A program made the position numbers and the translations under genes. Of a DNA stretch of 64,000 nucleotides, positions 20,058 to 29,735 are shown piece after piece. Origin of the DNA: Cognatundibacterium jejuense (GTDB taxonomy: Bacteria; Pseudomonadota; Gammaproteobacteria; Burkholderiales; Burkholderiaceae_D); assembly GCF_014284255.1 (NCBI RefSeq), contig NZ_JACOFV010000014.1:89557-153556 (forward strand). The letters run 5' to 3'. The notes beneath the pieces were generated by a model that was not told the DNA's origin, did no database searches, and saw only the letters and a list, made by a program, of their open reading frames with translations. The first letter of the stretch is position 1. Each line of letters starts with the position of its first letter.

Positions 20058-22594
20058 ACTTGCGCAGACTCCAATACCCATTGATGAGCAGCGTCGCCAT
20101 TTTCAGTACTCTTCACGTAACGATAAACCTCACCGCATTCAGGATCAATACTAAACAAATGCAACCAGCCGCCATCAACCAACTGCCATAATTTTTCATG
20201 CTTATGTACGATGCCAGAAATGATGTCGCGCGGCGCTTCCATCCACACTGAAAGACGCAAAGGCGTATGCACCCAGTCATCCCCGTCGTGCAAAGATTGC
20301 AGCGGCAAGCCTATGCGCAGATCGCCACCGTTACCTTCAAATACCCCAATATGACCGCCGACGACATTATGCAAAACCTTATTGCCGCTACCCCATCGAC
20401 GGTTATCTACGGTCGATGCAAAATATTGCATGTTAATCCAATGCGCCACCAACACTGGCGCGGTTAATATCTGCTCAAGGACTGCGTTACCAGCATCTTC
20501 TGCATGGTTATAATCATGCAGAAAACTTCTGCCGTGCAAATTCATATGCTGCGTACGCTGACGTGGTGCGGCGATGAAAGCGGCGTTATTTGCCAGACCC
20601 CATTCAGGGCGAACTTGCGACCAGTCGCCTGCTCTCTCGCGCATCGATTCCATCAATGCTTCCGGTTTAGACGCTGGCATACCCATGGTTGGAGCGCGCT
20701 CTTCGCGTATGCGCTGCCCGGCTTGTGCTAGCCAGGCGCGTACCTGCTCCAGCTCAGCAATTTTCTTCACATCATCCTGCACGTCAAACAAACGAATTTC
20801 ATCCGTGGTCGTATTATGCAACCCAGCGACGAACAGGGTATCCTCAGGAACATCGATGCCTTTTGCGCGCAGACCATAACGAATATCAACGCGATTCAAC
20901 AAATGAGCCAGAACCCGGGCATTCACCTCACCAGTCTGACCGCAACACGCTCCACAATCAAGACCTGCAGCATGCGGATTGTTTGCAGTCTGACTGCCGT
21001 GTCCGACTAACAAAATCACTGGCGCAAAGTCAGATGTCATCGACATGGCACGCAATATCCCCGCGACCAGATCGATCGATTCATCCACGCCGATGTTTTC
21101 AAGAACCGGAACCAGGCGATCACGCTCTGACGCGCTTAAAGCTGCGGTGTCGGCGGCTTTCTCTTTTGTACTATGCAGACTGGATTTAACGAGCTTCCAT
21201 GCATAACTCAAGCCTGTCGTTTCAACAAAACCAAAGCCACTGCTTGCGGTGGTACGGAAACGTTCCCATGCCTGCGCCACACCTAGCCGCAAGCGACGTT
21301 GTGCAAATAAATTTTGAGTTTTTTCACGATCACTTGAGACCGATACGACTCGCATTTTTGGCGCTAATAAGCCCGGCAATTGTGGGCGTGCCTCATGACC
21401 AGCAAACGGCAAGTATTCGATCGGCAAACCAAAAAAACCCGCAAAACCGTGCGTGCGTATCGATGGGTCACTTGCTTCCAACGCACGACGCATACGTTCT
21501 GAGCGCACATCAATACAAAACACCGCTTGCATTGCTGGTCGCGCAGATTTTGTAGATTCAGGTGTTGATTTAACCTGCAGTGCAAGACCTTGATTCACCT
21601 GTGCTTGCCATGTTAATTCCAATGCATCTTGCCATATCCAATCGTAGGAATTGCCAGACTCCTTCACCGGCAAACCGCGCCCGGCATGCCAAGCATCCAC
21701 CACATCTTCATTCTGACTGCTATCGGCAAGCACCCATTCCCACGCCAGCCGTATCGCCAACAATTGCTGCAAATGGTTATCTGTTTTTCCTTGCAAGCCC
21801 GCTTGCCAATTCAAATAAGCGCACCACGCTGCCCAGCCATTAATACTCAACAATAAAGCAGTAAAGTAAGTTTCGTATTCTTCTGGTTTGATTCTTAACT
21901 TTTCGCAGACGACTTCTATCAATTTTTCATGCGTGTCTGGCAAAGCTGCTATACGGTCGGCGATACCATCAATGCCTGTAAATAAGGATGGGCCATTGTC
22001 ATAAGAAGCAATTTCACGCCACGCCACATATAGGGATGTGGCGTGTGTCAATTTCCATCGAGCCTGCCCCTCATCAAACCATGAGGCACAATGCTGCCCA
22101 ATTGCGTGCGTCACTACATCGCGACATGCTGGCTGGTGCGCCAAATCACGCTGCGCATCTAATGCATCTGTCAACAACATAAAACGGGCAGATTCACTTG
22201 AACTAGCAGAACAAGCTTGAATGAAACTCGCGATGTCCAGTGTTAAGCCATGCTGTTTTATTGCCTTTGCGAGCGCAGCTTCAGAAATACGTTTGCTCTT
22301 AAATTCAGCCAAATACCATTCGGCAGGCATGGTCAGACGTGTGCCGCACAAATGCGACATCATGTCAGAGACTTTTTGTACAGATTGATCGACAAAGCCC
22401 CACCAAGGATTGACGGCAATCAATCTGTCTAGCGGCCATGTTGGTGCAACCCGATTGCACGCCACCTGAATCGCTTGTGCCAATGCAACTTGCTGATCTT
22501 CGACAGAAGCTTGGCGCCACGATGCATTAGGAATAATCGGCGCTGCGGGTGCGACCGGCGCGACCGGCAAAGTTGACGGAACGGCAGACATCAT
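20054..22594 (-). CDS. dabA: DabA, inorganic carbon accumulation subunit (DUF2309)
   Basis: 846 residues, full length. The beta-carbonic-anhydrase-like site is intact: Cys360 and Asp362 in FCIDVRSERMRRALE, His532 in VGHGSQTANNPHAAG, and Cys547 in LDCGACCG; order and spacing agree with the zinc ligands described for Halothiobacillus DabA. DabA forms an energy-coupled complex with the membrane protein DabB that converts CO2 to bicarbonate in the cytoplasm. It overlaps dabB by 4 bases upstream and the DUF6671 gene by 4 bases downstream. Confidence 0.95.
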   Translation of the reverse strand: MMSAVPSTLPVAPVAPAAPIIPNASWRQASVEDQQVALAQAIQVACNRVAPTWPLDRLIAVNPWWGFVDQSVQKVSDMMSHLCGTRLTMPAEWYLAEFKSKRISEAALAKAIKQHGLTLDIASFIQACSASSSESARFMLLTDALDAQRDLAHQPACRDVVTHAIGQHCASWFDEGQARWKLTHATSLYVAWREIASYDNGPSLFTGIDGIADRIAALPDTHEKLIEVVCEKLRIKPEEYETYFTALLLSINGWAAWCAYLNWQAGLQGKTDNHLQQLLAIRLAWEWVLADSSQNEDVVDAWHAGRGLPVKESGNSYDWIWQDALELTWQAQVNQGLALQVKSTPESTKSARPAMQAVFCIDVRSERMRRALEASDPSIRTHGFAGFFGLPIEYLPFAGHEARPQLPGLLAPKMRVVSVSSDREKTQNLFAQRRLRLGVAQAWERFRTTASSGFGFVETTGLSYAWKLVKSSLHSTKEKAADTAALSASERDRLVPVLENIGVDESIDLVAGILRAMSMTSDFAPVILLVGHGSQTANNPHAAGLDCGACCGQTGEVNARVLAHLLNRVDIRYGLRAKGIDVPEDTLFVAGLHNTTTDEIRLFDVQDDVKKIAELEQVRAWLAQAGQRIREERAPTMGMPASKPEALMESMRERAGDWSQVRPEWGLANNAAFIAAPRQRTQHMNLHGRSFLHDYNHAEDAGNAVLEQILTAPVLVAHWINMQYFASTVDNRRWGSGNKVLHNVVGGHIGVFEGNGGDLRIGLPLQSLHDGDDWVHTPLRLSVWMEAPRDIISGIVHKHEKLWQLVDGGWLHLFSIDPECGEVYRYVKSTENGDAAHQWVLESAQV

Positions 22595-24234
22595 AATTTT
22601 TCCTTATTATTAAAACGAGAGCCAGCAACGTTAAGGGGACGATTTCTTTTACTATCGGTCAATCGTGCAGGCCAGATACGGAGCGTCAGGTAAGTCACCA
22701 TTTCATCGAGATGAAAGCCGGCAAATGCCCGCGGGTGGAGCCAGCGAGACAGCGCACCACGAGGAGAGCCAAGAACAATCTGCTGCACAATTAACAAGCC
22801 AAACAAACAAATCGCCGCAAAAATAATACTAAAAATGGAAGGGGGCATCGTTGACGCTGGCAATAATCGACCAAAAATAAAGTGCCAGATGCCGTACAGT
22901 AAAGAGAGGCCAAATGCGTAAATCGTCAACAGTATCACCTGATACCAGCCACGATTCTCTGACGGCGAACTAACCAATGGCAGCAGTCCGCTCGCCAGCA
23001 CACCACCGAGCAACCAGATGACAGCATCATGACGCGGATCCAAACCGGTCAACCAGCCAGATAACATCAACGCCAACCCAAGTCCGGCAAACGCCAGGCA
23101 AAGCTGTGCAAAATTCAGTGGATGTGTCGCCGGAGCAATATGCAACATGCGTTGTCGCGATACCGTTTCACCTGCTGCCAAAAACGCATAAGCCTTATAT
23201 AAAGAATGCGCCAAAAGATGCAGCAAGGCCAAGGAGTATGCGCCCAAACCAATCTCTAACAGCATAAAGCCCATTTGTGCACAAGTCGACCACGCCAACA
23301 TTACCTTGACACTGATACGCGTCATCATTACCAACGCCGCCAAGGTCGCGGTAATACTACCAACCATCACCAACAGCAGTTGTGCCGCCGGTACCAATTC
23401 AAGCAAACCAGAGACACGTAATAAAATAAATCCGCCGATATTCACAATTCCTGCATGCAGCAAAGCAGATACCGGCGTTGGTGCTTCCATCACTTGCAGC
23501 AACCAACCGTGCAACGGGAGCTGTGCGCATTTCAGAATCGCACTGATCACAAACAAGTAAGCGGCAATTTCTATGTTGGTATCGGCCTCGTGAACATTGA
23601 CCAAAGCAATTGCTATTCGATCCAACTCCAAGGTATCGAAACGAACATAAAGCAACAAAGTTGCGACCAGCGTCAGCACATCGGCAGCCCGACTGATAAA
23701 GAATTTCTTATGTGCTGCCATTAACGCAGCAGGCCGATCTTTGTAAAAAATTAATAGTTGATGCAAAGCCAGACTGCTGGCACTCCACGCCAGACAGACC
23801 AAGAGCAAATTATTGAAGATAACCAATAGCCAGACTGTAGCGAGTGTCAGGCATAACCAGATCAGATAATGCGCAAGACCCTTGTCTCCGGCAAGGTAAT
23901 TACGTGAGTAACGTAAAATGACCCAACCAAGAAAAGCGGTCAGTAATAACATCATGACGCTTAAAGCATCCAATCTGACGGAAGGACACCAATCAGAAAA
24001 ACTTGCGCTACCAGAACCATTAAGCCCAACCTCAATCGCGGAAAGCAAAGCGGTCAACATCGCCAGCAAAGCCCCTCCCTCTGCAAATGACCAGGCCCGC
24101 GCCAAATGCTGCGACCCACGGTTTGCCATCCACGCTGCAAGCAATAAACTCCCGGGCAACAGAAGTATCAACAGCGCCAACATCGCCTGCAATGAGGGAC
24201 CAGCAGTAGGAAAAACAGTGGAAATATCCGGCAT
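22591..24234 (-). CDS. dabB: DabB, NuoL-like membrane subunit of the DAB inorganic carbon pump
   Basis: 547 residues with about 13-14 membrane helices of the proton-conducting NuoL/Mrp antiporter family; conserved patches include PLHGWLLQVMEAPTPVSALL, HAGIVNIGG and LLAHSLYKAYAFL. In DAB complexes this subunit couples ion flow to CO2 hydration by DabA. The start was set at ATG 24234 because GGAG lies 8 bases upstream; a GTG three codons earlier is possible. First gene of dabB-dabA-DUF6671. No RuBisCO gene is nearby, so it may supply bicarbonate to carboxylases of a heterotroph. Confidence 0.93.
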   Translation of the reverse strand: MPDISTVFPTAGPSLQAMLALLILLLPGSLLLAAWMANRGSQHLARAWSFAEGGALLAMLTALLSAIEVGLNGSGSASFSDWCPSVRLDALSVMMLLLTAFLGWVILRYSRNYLAGDKGLAHYLIWLCLTLATVWLLVIFNNLLLVCLAWSASSLALHQLLIFYKDRPAALMAAHKKFFISRAADVLTLVATLLLYVRFDTLELDRIAIALVNVHEADTNIEIAAYLFVISAILKCAQLPLHGWLLQVMEAPTPVSALLHAGIVNIGGFILLRVSGLLELVPAAQLLLVMVGSITATLAALVMMTRISVKVMLAWSTCAQMGFMLLEIGLGAYSLALLHLLAHSLYKAYAFLAAGETVSRQRMLHIAPATHPLNFAQLCLAFAGLGLALMLSGWLTGLDPRHDAVIWLLGGVLASGLLPLVSSPSENRGWYQVILLTIYAFGLSLLYGIWHFIFGRLLPASTMPPSIFSIIFAAICLFGLLIVQQIVLGSPRGALSRWLHPRAFAGFHLDEMVTYLTLRIWPARLTDSKRNRPLNVAGSRFNNKEKL

Positions 24235-24288
24235 AAAAAGCACTCCAGGTGATGTACGTGATAGCTATTGTCCCAACATTTCGGTATA

Positions 24289-24309
24289 TTGACTAATAAA
24301 TTATGTCAA
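24289..24309. promoter_or_regulatory. Candidate LysR-type operator between dabB and its divergent regulator
   Basis: TTGAC (24289-24293) and GTCAA (24305-24309) form an interrupted palindrome with an AT-rich centre in the 97-bp divergent intergenic region. Position and shape fit a CbbR-type recognition site. Inference only. Confidence 0.5.
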
Positions 24310-24331
24310 CGAATTGCATTGATAATCATCT

Positions 24332-25282
24332 ATGAACATCCGCCATTTGAGCTTCAGGCTATTACAAGTGTATGTACAGGTTGCCCGAATTGGCAACATT
24401 TCAGCTGCAGCCAGAGCCTTACATCTGACCCAACCCACCGTGTCACTCCAACTAAAAAAATTGCGGGAAGCCGTTGGTGAGCCATTGTTCGCTAATCGCG
24501 ATGGAAAAATGGAACTAACCCATGTCGGCGAGGAGCTATACCGGGCAGCCTGCGACGTTCTGGTGCGCTTTGATGACTTTAACGGCTTTCTGGAGCAAGC
24601 ACGTGGCGGCAGCTCAGGACATATCAATATTGGTATTGTAACCACTGCCAAATATGTACTACCAAGGATACTTGGTGCTTTTTACAAGCTATTCCCACAT
24701 ATCGGCGTCACCTTAAACATCGGCAACCGTGCACACATTCTGGAGCGTTTTTCTAAGCAAGAGGATGATTTATACGTTTTCAGCCATCCGCCGAGCGGTA
24801 ATGCGGTACAAGCAACCCGCATACTTAAAAATCCGCTACAAATTATCGCCCCGTTCGACCACTGGGCAGTCAGCCGTGAAAGTCTGGAATTTGCCGAGAT
24901 CAGAAACGAACGCTTCCTGATTCGCGAACCCGGATCAGCAACCAGAATGATGTTTGAATCCTGGCTTAGTAGTCAGGGTATAGAGCTGGGCGACACCATG
25001 CAAATAGAAAGCAATGAGGCGATACGCCTGAGCACCGCTTCTGGCCTTGGTTTGTCAGTTATTTCTGCTCATACTTTATACGAAGGACAAGAAAAACTGG
25101 CAGTACTGCCTGTACATAACTTCCCACTAGAAAGTCACTGGTATCTGGTCAGCAGAAAAGACCGTCGCCTGCCACACGCTGCCATGCAATTAATCCAGTT
25201 TATGGCAGAACATTTACAAGAATGCGTAGAACCGCAATGGGTTGCGCCTAATATCGCGAATCTGGCGGAAAATTTCAATTAA
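24332..25282 (+). CDS. LysR-family regulator, CbbR-like, divergent from dabBA
   Basis: 316 residues. An N-terminal winged HTH (FRLLQVYVQVARIGNISAAA, then TQPTVSLQLKKLRE) is followed by a LysR substrate-binding domain. The HTH and the opening of the effector domain (GHINIGIVTTAKYVLPRILG) resemble the CbbR group that controls carbon fixation and carbon concentration genes. It is divergent from dabBA with a palindromic site between, so it most likely regulates the DAB operon. Confidence 0.88.
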   Translation: MNIRHLSFRLLQVYVQVARIGNISAAARALHLTQPTVSLQLKKLREAVGEPLFANRDGKMELTHVGEELYRAACDVLVRFDDFNGFLEQARGGSSGHINIGIVTTAKYVLPRILGAFYKLFPHIGVTLNIGNRAHILERFSKQEDDLYVFSHPPSGNAVQATRILKNPLQIIAPFDHWAVSRESLEFAEIRNERFLIREPGSATRMMFESWLSSQGIELGDTMQIESNEAIRLSTASGLGLSVISAHTLYEGQEKLAVLPVHNFPLESHWYLVSRKDRRLPHAAMQLIQFMAEHLQECVEPQWVAPNIANLAENFN

Positions 25283-25315
25283 AACGGAGACCACAGTTGC
25301 GTGCCCTCCTTACCA

Positions 25316-28300
25316 TCAAATAACACTGCCAGAGCTGTTGGCACTCAATGGTAAAACCAAGGTAAACGTGGAGCCCAAGCCAGGATGACTTTCCACACTG
25401 ATTTTTCCGTTGAGAATCGAACTGACAATATTGTATGTAACACTAAGTCCCAATCCAGAACCACCCTGACCTAGTTTCGTGGTAAAAAATGGTTCAAAGA
25501 TATGTTTAATATTTTTTTCCGGAATTCCGAGACCATTGTCTTTAAATTGAATGACGACGTGCTGTTGATCGTTTACTCTGGCTAAAATGTGCATCGATCC
25601 ATTTTTTACTCCATCGAACCCATGGACGATCGCATTTTGAAGTAAATTAATCAAAACTTGACCTAAAGGACCAGGATAGCTATCCATGACGATATCAGAA
25701 GGAATATCGGCAGTAATAGTATGACCAGACAGACGAATTTGATTATTCATCGTGGTCAATATTTCTTTCACCGTTAATTCGAGATTGAAGCTGCGTTGTT
25801 TATCACTTGTTTGATCAACAGACACCTGTTTAAAGCTACTAACCAAACGTGAACTCGTTGCCAAAGTTCTGAGCAAAACTTTACACGCATCTACACATTG
25901 TTCGGTAAGTTTCAAAAATTCTGATCGCTTGATTGCCCCCGATGCGACTACGTTTGAAATGCCGCGCAGATGGTCTTCGATAGAACTGGCGATAAGCAGA
26001 CTATTACCAATTGGCGTATTGAGTTCGTGCGCAATGCCAGCGACCAGAGAACCTAATGCCGCTAATTTTTCACGCTCAACGAGCTGACTTTGAGTTGAAA
26101 TTAATTGCTGATAAGTTTCTGAATTGTGTAACGCCACCCCGACGTAAGATGCCAACGTACGCAAAATATCGAGATCAGTGTCATGGTATGCGAATTTTTT
26201 CTCACTTTGCACACTAATGACTCCACGTATCGTGCCACTAACAAAAAAAGGAACGTACAACATCGATAACTTGGTTTTTATCTCGTGCGAAACTACAACC
26301 AGAGTTTTATCAACAATGTTTTTCTCAGAGAATATCCACTCTGGTAATAAACCATCCTTAGATTTTTCCAACTCCCAATCATTGATCAAAATGTCGACTT
26401 CATCATTGAGACACTTTGTACTCAATACGGTTTTATTGCGACTATCAAAGCAAAATGAAGGCAGTGATACGCCATCATCAAATACACAAGAAAACATCAT
26501 CTGCTGCTCTTGCGGAAGGTAAAATCCTATCGCAAAATAATCGACATCCATCAATGAATTTACTTGTTCGTAGAGGACGCGAATGATCGCTTCCTGATCT
26601 AAATTTGCCGTAATTTTCTTACCTATTTCACTCAAAACAGAGATGTTGTGGTGCGCCTGCTCAACTTCCGCTTTCTGCTTTTGTAACTCCTCAGTGCGTT
26701 TTTTTACCGTGAGTTCCAGCATGTTTTTTTGATTTTTAAGTATTTTTTCACGAGAAATTAATAAAGTAGCCACTACAAATAAAAAGGCGCACAGGGAACA
26801 AATTCGAAACCACCAGGTTTTCCAATAAGGTGGAGTTACTGTAATAATGACACTAGCCCCTTCCTGGTTCCAAACGCCATCCTTGTTGCTTGCAATGACC
26901 TTAAAAACGTAGCGCCCGGGATCGAGATTGGTATAGTTAGCATAGCGTTTTGACGCATCTGTATTTATCCAATTTTTATCAAAGCCCTGCAGTTGGTAAG
27001 CATACGAATTCTGAGAAGGGGCAGCGAAATGTAACGCCGCAAATTCAATGTCGAATGAAGAATCTGGGTAAACAATTTTAATTTCTCTGGGCGCCTGGGA
27101 CGGCTGATCACCGGAAAAAATTGTCGCCCCTGGATTGACTAAAGTCTTTTTTACCACCGACAGATTATTTATGACAATTTTTGGTGCCTGATGATTTTCG
27201 CGAATATCATCCGCAAAAAACGAGGTAAACCCGTTAAAACTACCAAAATGAATTTGACCATCTGCAGTTGTTGCGCCAGCGCCAATCAAATAAGAACCCT
27301 CAACGATGCCATCACTGGCCGTATAATTTTTATAGGCACCCGATTGCGGATCAATTTTTGAGATTCCAGATATTTTACTGATCCAAATATTGCCACGTGG
27401 GTCTTCGGCGATCGCCCCGATCGATTCAGAAGAACCATCGATTTTAGTTGGATAAAAACGAAAACTTATATTATTACCACTTAGCCTGTTCATGCGGTTC
27501 AGTCCGCCAGAAGTACCAACCCACACGACTCCTTTGACGTCTCGGTACAGAAACTGAACACGATCATGACTGAGACTATCTGCTTTATCAGCATGATGTA
27601 AAAAATGGGAAAAGCTACGCGAATCTGAATCAAAGCGTTCAAGCCCGCTAAACGTCCCTATCCAAATATTTCCATCAACATCTTCAATAATCGAAAATGT
27701 CCAATTGTTTATTAAACTATGCGGATTTACCGGATCATGCGTAAAAAGCTGAAATGGAGATGCGGAAGTTGGGCGATACAAAACCCCGCCACGCGTAGCA
27801 ATCCACATGCCGCCGGAACGGTCAAAGTGAACATCTTCAATATTATTAATGTCAGGCTTATCACTTAAAGGGACGTGAATAAATTGCTGCTTTTCCTGGT
27901 TAAACAGATCAAGCCCGGCAGTTGTGCCGACCCATAATTGATTATTACTGTCGCGCCGGACGTTCCTAACTTGATTGCTAACTAAACTGTGTGGATCTTT
28001 CGCGTTATGCTTCCACAGCTTAAATTCATGCGAATTCAAATCAAACAGCATCAAACCACTACTGATCGTCCCAAGCCATAAGCGATTTTTCCCTGCATCC
28101 ATAATAAACCGGATACGACTATCATTAACACCAGTAGCATCATTCATTATCTGCACAAAGCGTTTAAATCCGCCACTGGCAAGATCGACACTGCTTATGC
28201 CACCAGAATGGGTTGCAATCCAAAGCGTGCCATTGGTATCTTGAAATAATCTATCCACGGCATTTGCGCTCAAGCTATGCTGATCCAGAGGACGATTTCT

Positions 28301-29248
28301 AAAATTTGTCAGCGTATTTGTCTTAGGATCAAACCGGGTTAATCCATTGTCCAGCGTCCCTATCCACAATTGATGATTACTATCCACCAAAAGACTTTGG
28401 ATTTTTTCGTCCGTTAAATCAGTATCAGTTAACACCGGTTGTCGAATAAGTTCAGGACTACTGATATTTATTTTGGACAGTCCGGCAAAACTTCCTACCC
28501 ATAATGTATCCGCTTCCGCATAGAGCGCTGAGATAAAGTTTCTCTCGGGTCTTTGCTTCTTAAATGAACTCTCACTAACATGAAAGATGTCATTGCGCGC
28601 GACATCCAATTTATCCAATCCTATCCGCGTACCAATCCAAAGATCACCATGAAAATCAGATACCAAAGACGTAATCGCATCATCACGTATACTTTGCTTA
28701 TCGTTTTGATCATGCCGCCGAACCGTAAATTTTTCGCTGGCAAAATTAAAATTAATCAGGCCTTTTTCACTTGCAAGCCACAAGCCTTTATCCTGATCGG
28801 GAACGATATCGCTAATACGGAGATTGAGCGGAGGACTCTCAACATTTTCTCTGATTTGATACTGTTGAAATTTTCCATTTGCCGAGTGATATCGACTAAA
28901 ACCCGACGAAGTCCCTATCCATATATCGCCTTGAGCATCGCAATGGAGCGCCAATATCCAGTTATCCGACAAACTGTCCGGCTGATCTTTAATATGTTGG
29001 AAATTTTTTGCCCGGTAGCCATCAAACACGAACAAACCGCGTTGAGTACCAAACCACATTAAGCCCTGCCTGTCTTGCACAACCGATGTGATCGACTGAA
29101 CCTCCAGCCCATGTTCTGCGCCAATCTGCTCAAAACGAAGTGCGCCCTTCATTGTGACTGCTTCAATATCTTGAGCTACGCAAAAAAAAACTAGCCCAAA
29201 GTAAAGTTTTGCAAATAACAACGTTAGCTGACGTATAGCACTAATCAT
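25316..29248 (-). CDS. Large propeller-type sensor histidine kinase (Reg_prop, Y_Y_Y, GAF, HisKA, HATPase)
   Basis: 1310 residues from ATG 29248, which has AGGAA upstream and begins a signal/anchor sequence (LLFAKLYFGLVFFC); the frame stays open 79 codons further upstream without function. Residues about 40-680 hold some fourteen Reg_prop blades (repeated LWIGT/GLxRFD patterns), then Y_Y_Y (about 735-800), one membrane helix (about 813-833), a coiled coil, GAF (about 870-1035), HisKA with His1074 in GIAHELNTPIGN, and HATPase motifs QVLINLLQNAI, DNGLGIP, FEPFFTTK and GGSGLGLS. There is no receiver or output domain and no response regulator in the window, so its partner is elsewhere. It probably senses a periplasmic ligand. 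Confidence 0.92.
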   Translation of the reverse strand: MISAIRQLTLLFAKLYFGLVFFCVAQDIEAVTMKGALRFEQIGAEHGLEVQSITSVVQDRQGLMWFGTQRGLFVFDGYRAKNFQHIKDQPDSLSDNWILALHCDAQGDIWIGTSSGFSRYHSANGKFQQYQIRENVESPPLNLRISDIVPDQDKGLWLASEKGLINFNFASEKFTVRRHDQNDKQSIRDDAITSLVSDFHGDLWIGTRIGLDKLDVARNDIFHVSESSFKKQRPERNFISALYAEADTLWVGSFAGLSKINISSPELIRQPVLTDTDLTDEKIQSLLVDSNHQLWIGTLDNGLTRFDPKTNTLTNFRNRPLDQHSLSANAVDRLFQDTNGTLWIATHSGGISSVDLASGGFKRFVQIMNDATGVNDSRIRFIMDAGKNRLWLGTISSGLMLFDLNSHEFKLWKHNAKDPHSLVSNQVRNVRRDSNNQLWVGTTAGLDLFNQEKQQFIHVPLSDKPDINNIEDVHFDRSGGMWIATRGGVLYRPTSASPFQLFTHDPVNPHSLINNWTFSIIEDVDGNIWIGTFSGLERFDSDSRSFSHFLHHADKADSLSHDRVQFLYRDVKGVVWVGTSGGLNRMNRLSGNNISFRFYPTKIDGSSESIGAIAEDPRGNIWISKISGISKIDPQSGAYKNYTASDGIVEGSYLIGAGATTADGQIHFGSFNGFTSFFADDIRENHQAPKIVINNLSVVKKTLVNPGATIFSGDQPSQAPREIKIVYPDSSFDIEFAALHFAAPSQNSYAYQLQGFDKNWINTDASKRYANYTNLDPGRYVFKVIASNKDGVWNQEGASVIITVTPPYWKTWWFRICSLCAFLFVVATLLISREKILKNQKNMLELTVKKRTEELQKQKAEVEQAHHNISVLSEIGKKITANLDQEAIIRVLYEQVNSLMDVDYFAIGFYLPQEQQMMFSCVFDDGVSLPSFCFDSRNKTVLSTKCLNDEVDILINDWELEKSKDGLLPEWIFSEKNIVDKTLVVVSHEIKTKLSMLYVPFFVSGTIRGVISVQSEKKFAYHDTDLDILRTLASYVGVALHNSETYQQLISTQSQLVEREKLAALGSLVAGIAHELNTPIGNSLLIASSIEDHLRGISNVVASGAIKRSEFLKLTEQCVDACKVLLRTLATSSRLVSSFKQVSVDQTSDKQRSFNLELTVKEILTTMNNQIRLSGHTITADIPSDIVMDSYPGPLGQVLINLLQNAIVHGFDGVKNGSMHILARVNDQQHVVIQFKDNGLGIPEKNIKHIFEPFFTTKLGQGGSGLGLSVTYNIVSSILNGKISVESHPGLGSTFTLVLPLSANSSGSVI

Positions 29249-29524
29249 GAGTTTCCTGATTGTTGCAACAAACACCACGAGGGAAATTAGCTTTTCTTTG
29301 TTAAAACTTAGTTTAGCATAAGGCAATAGGCCATCACTCTGTTGCAGCAAACCAAGAAATGATATTTGACGTTTGACTTTAGTAAGAAGGGTGTTAAAAA
29401 AATAACGCAACGTGGTGATATTACTACCATCCGCGCAGATTTCGATAGCTGCGCATGGCATTGCCTGGATGGTTTCCAGATACATCAGTCAATTAAAGTG
29501 ATGGCTGATTAAATTATCCAATAT

Positions 29525-29686
29525 GTGTCAGACAAATATGATGCATATTCGTTTGTGATCGTGATAAACATAATTGTCATTGCGCTGATCGCATTTTTCT
29601 TTGAGTGGGGATTGCGTCGCTTGCAAAAAGTAGCCGTTCTCCAGGAAGCGAGAATAAAGAAAAAGAAAATCATCATCACCAAATAA
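29525..29686 (+). CDS. Possible 53-residue single-span membrane protein
   Basis: A GTG-initiated frame encodes about 10 polar residues, a hydrophobic span of about 17 residues (SFVIVINIIVIALIAFFF), and then a basic tail ending KKKKIIITK. This is the layout of small bacterial membrane proteins, inside-positive at the C terminus. A ribosome-binding site is not obvious, and no homologue is recognised. It lies alone between the sensor kinase and a LysR gene that face the other strand. Confidence 0.35.
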   Translation: MSDKYDAYSFVIVINIIVIALIAFFFEWGLRRLQKVAVLQEARIKKKKIIITK

Positions 29687-29735
29687 CACTGCAAAAACTA
29701 CAATGAACGATGACAAGTGCCTTTAATTAAGGATA

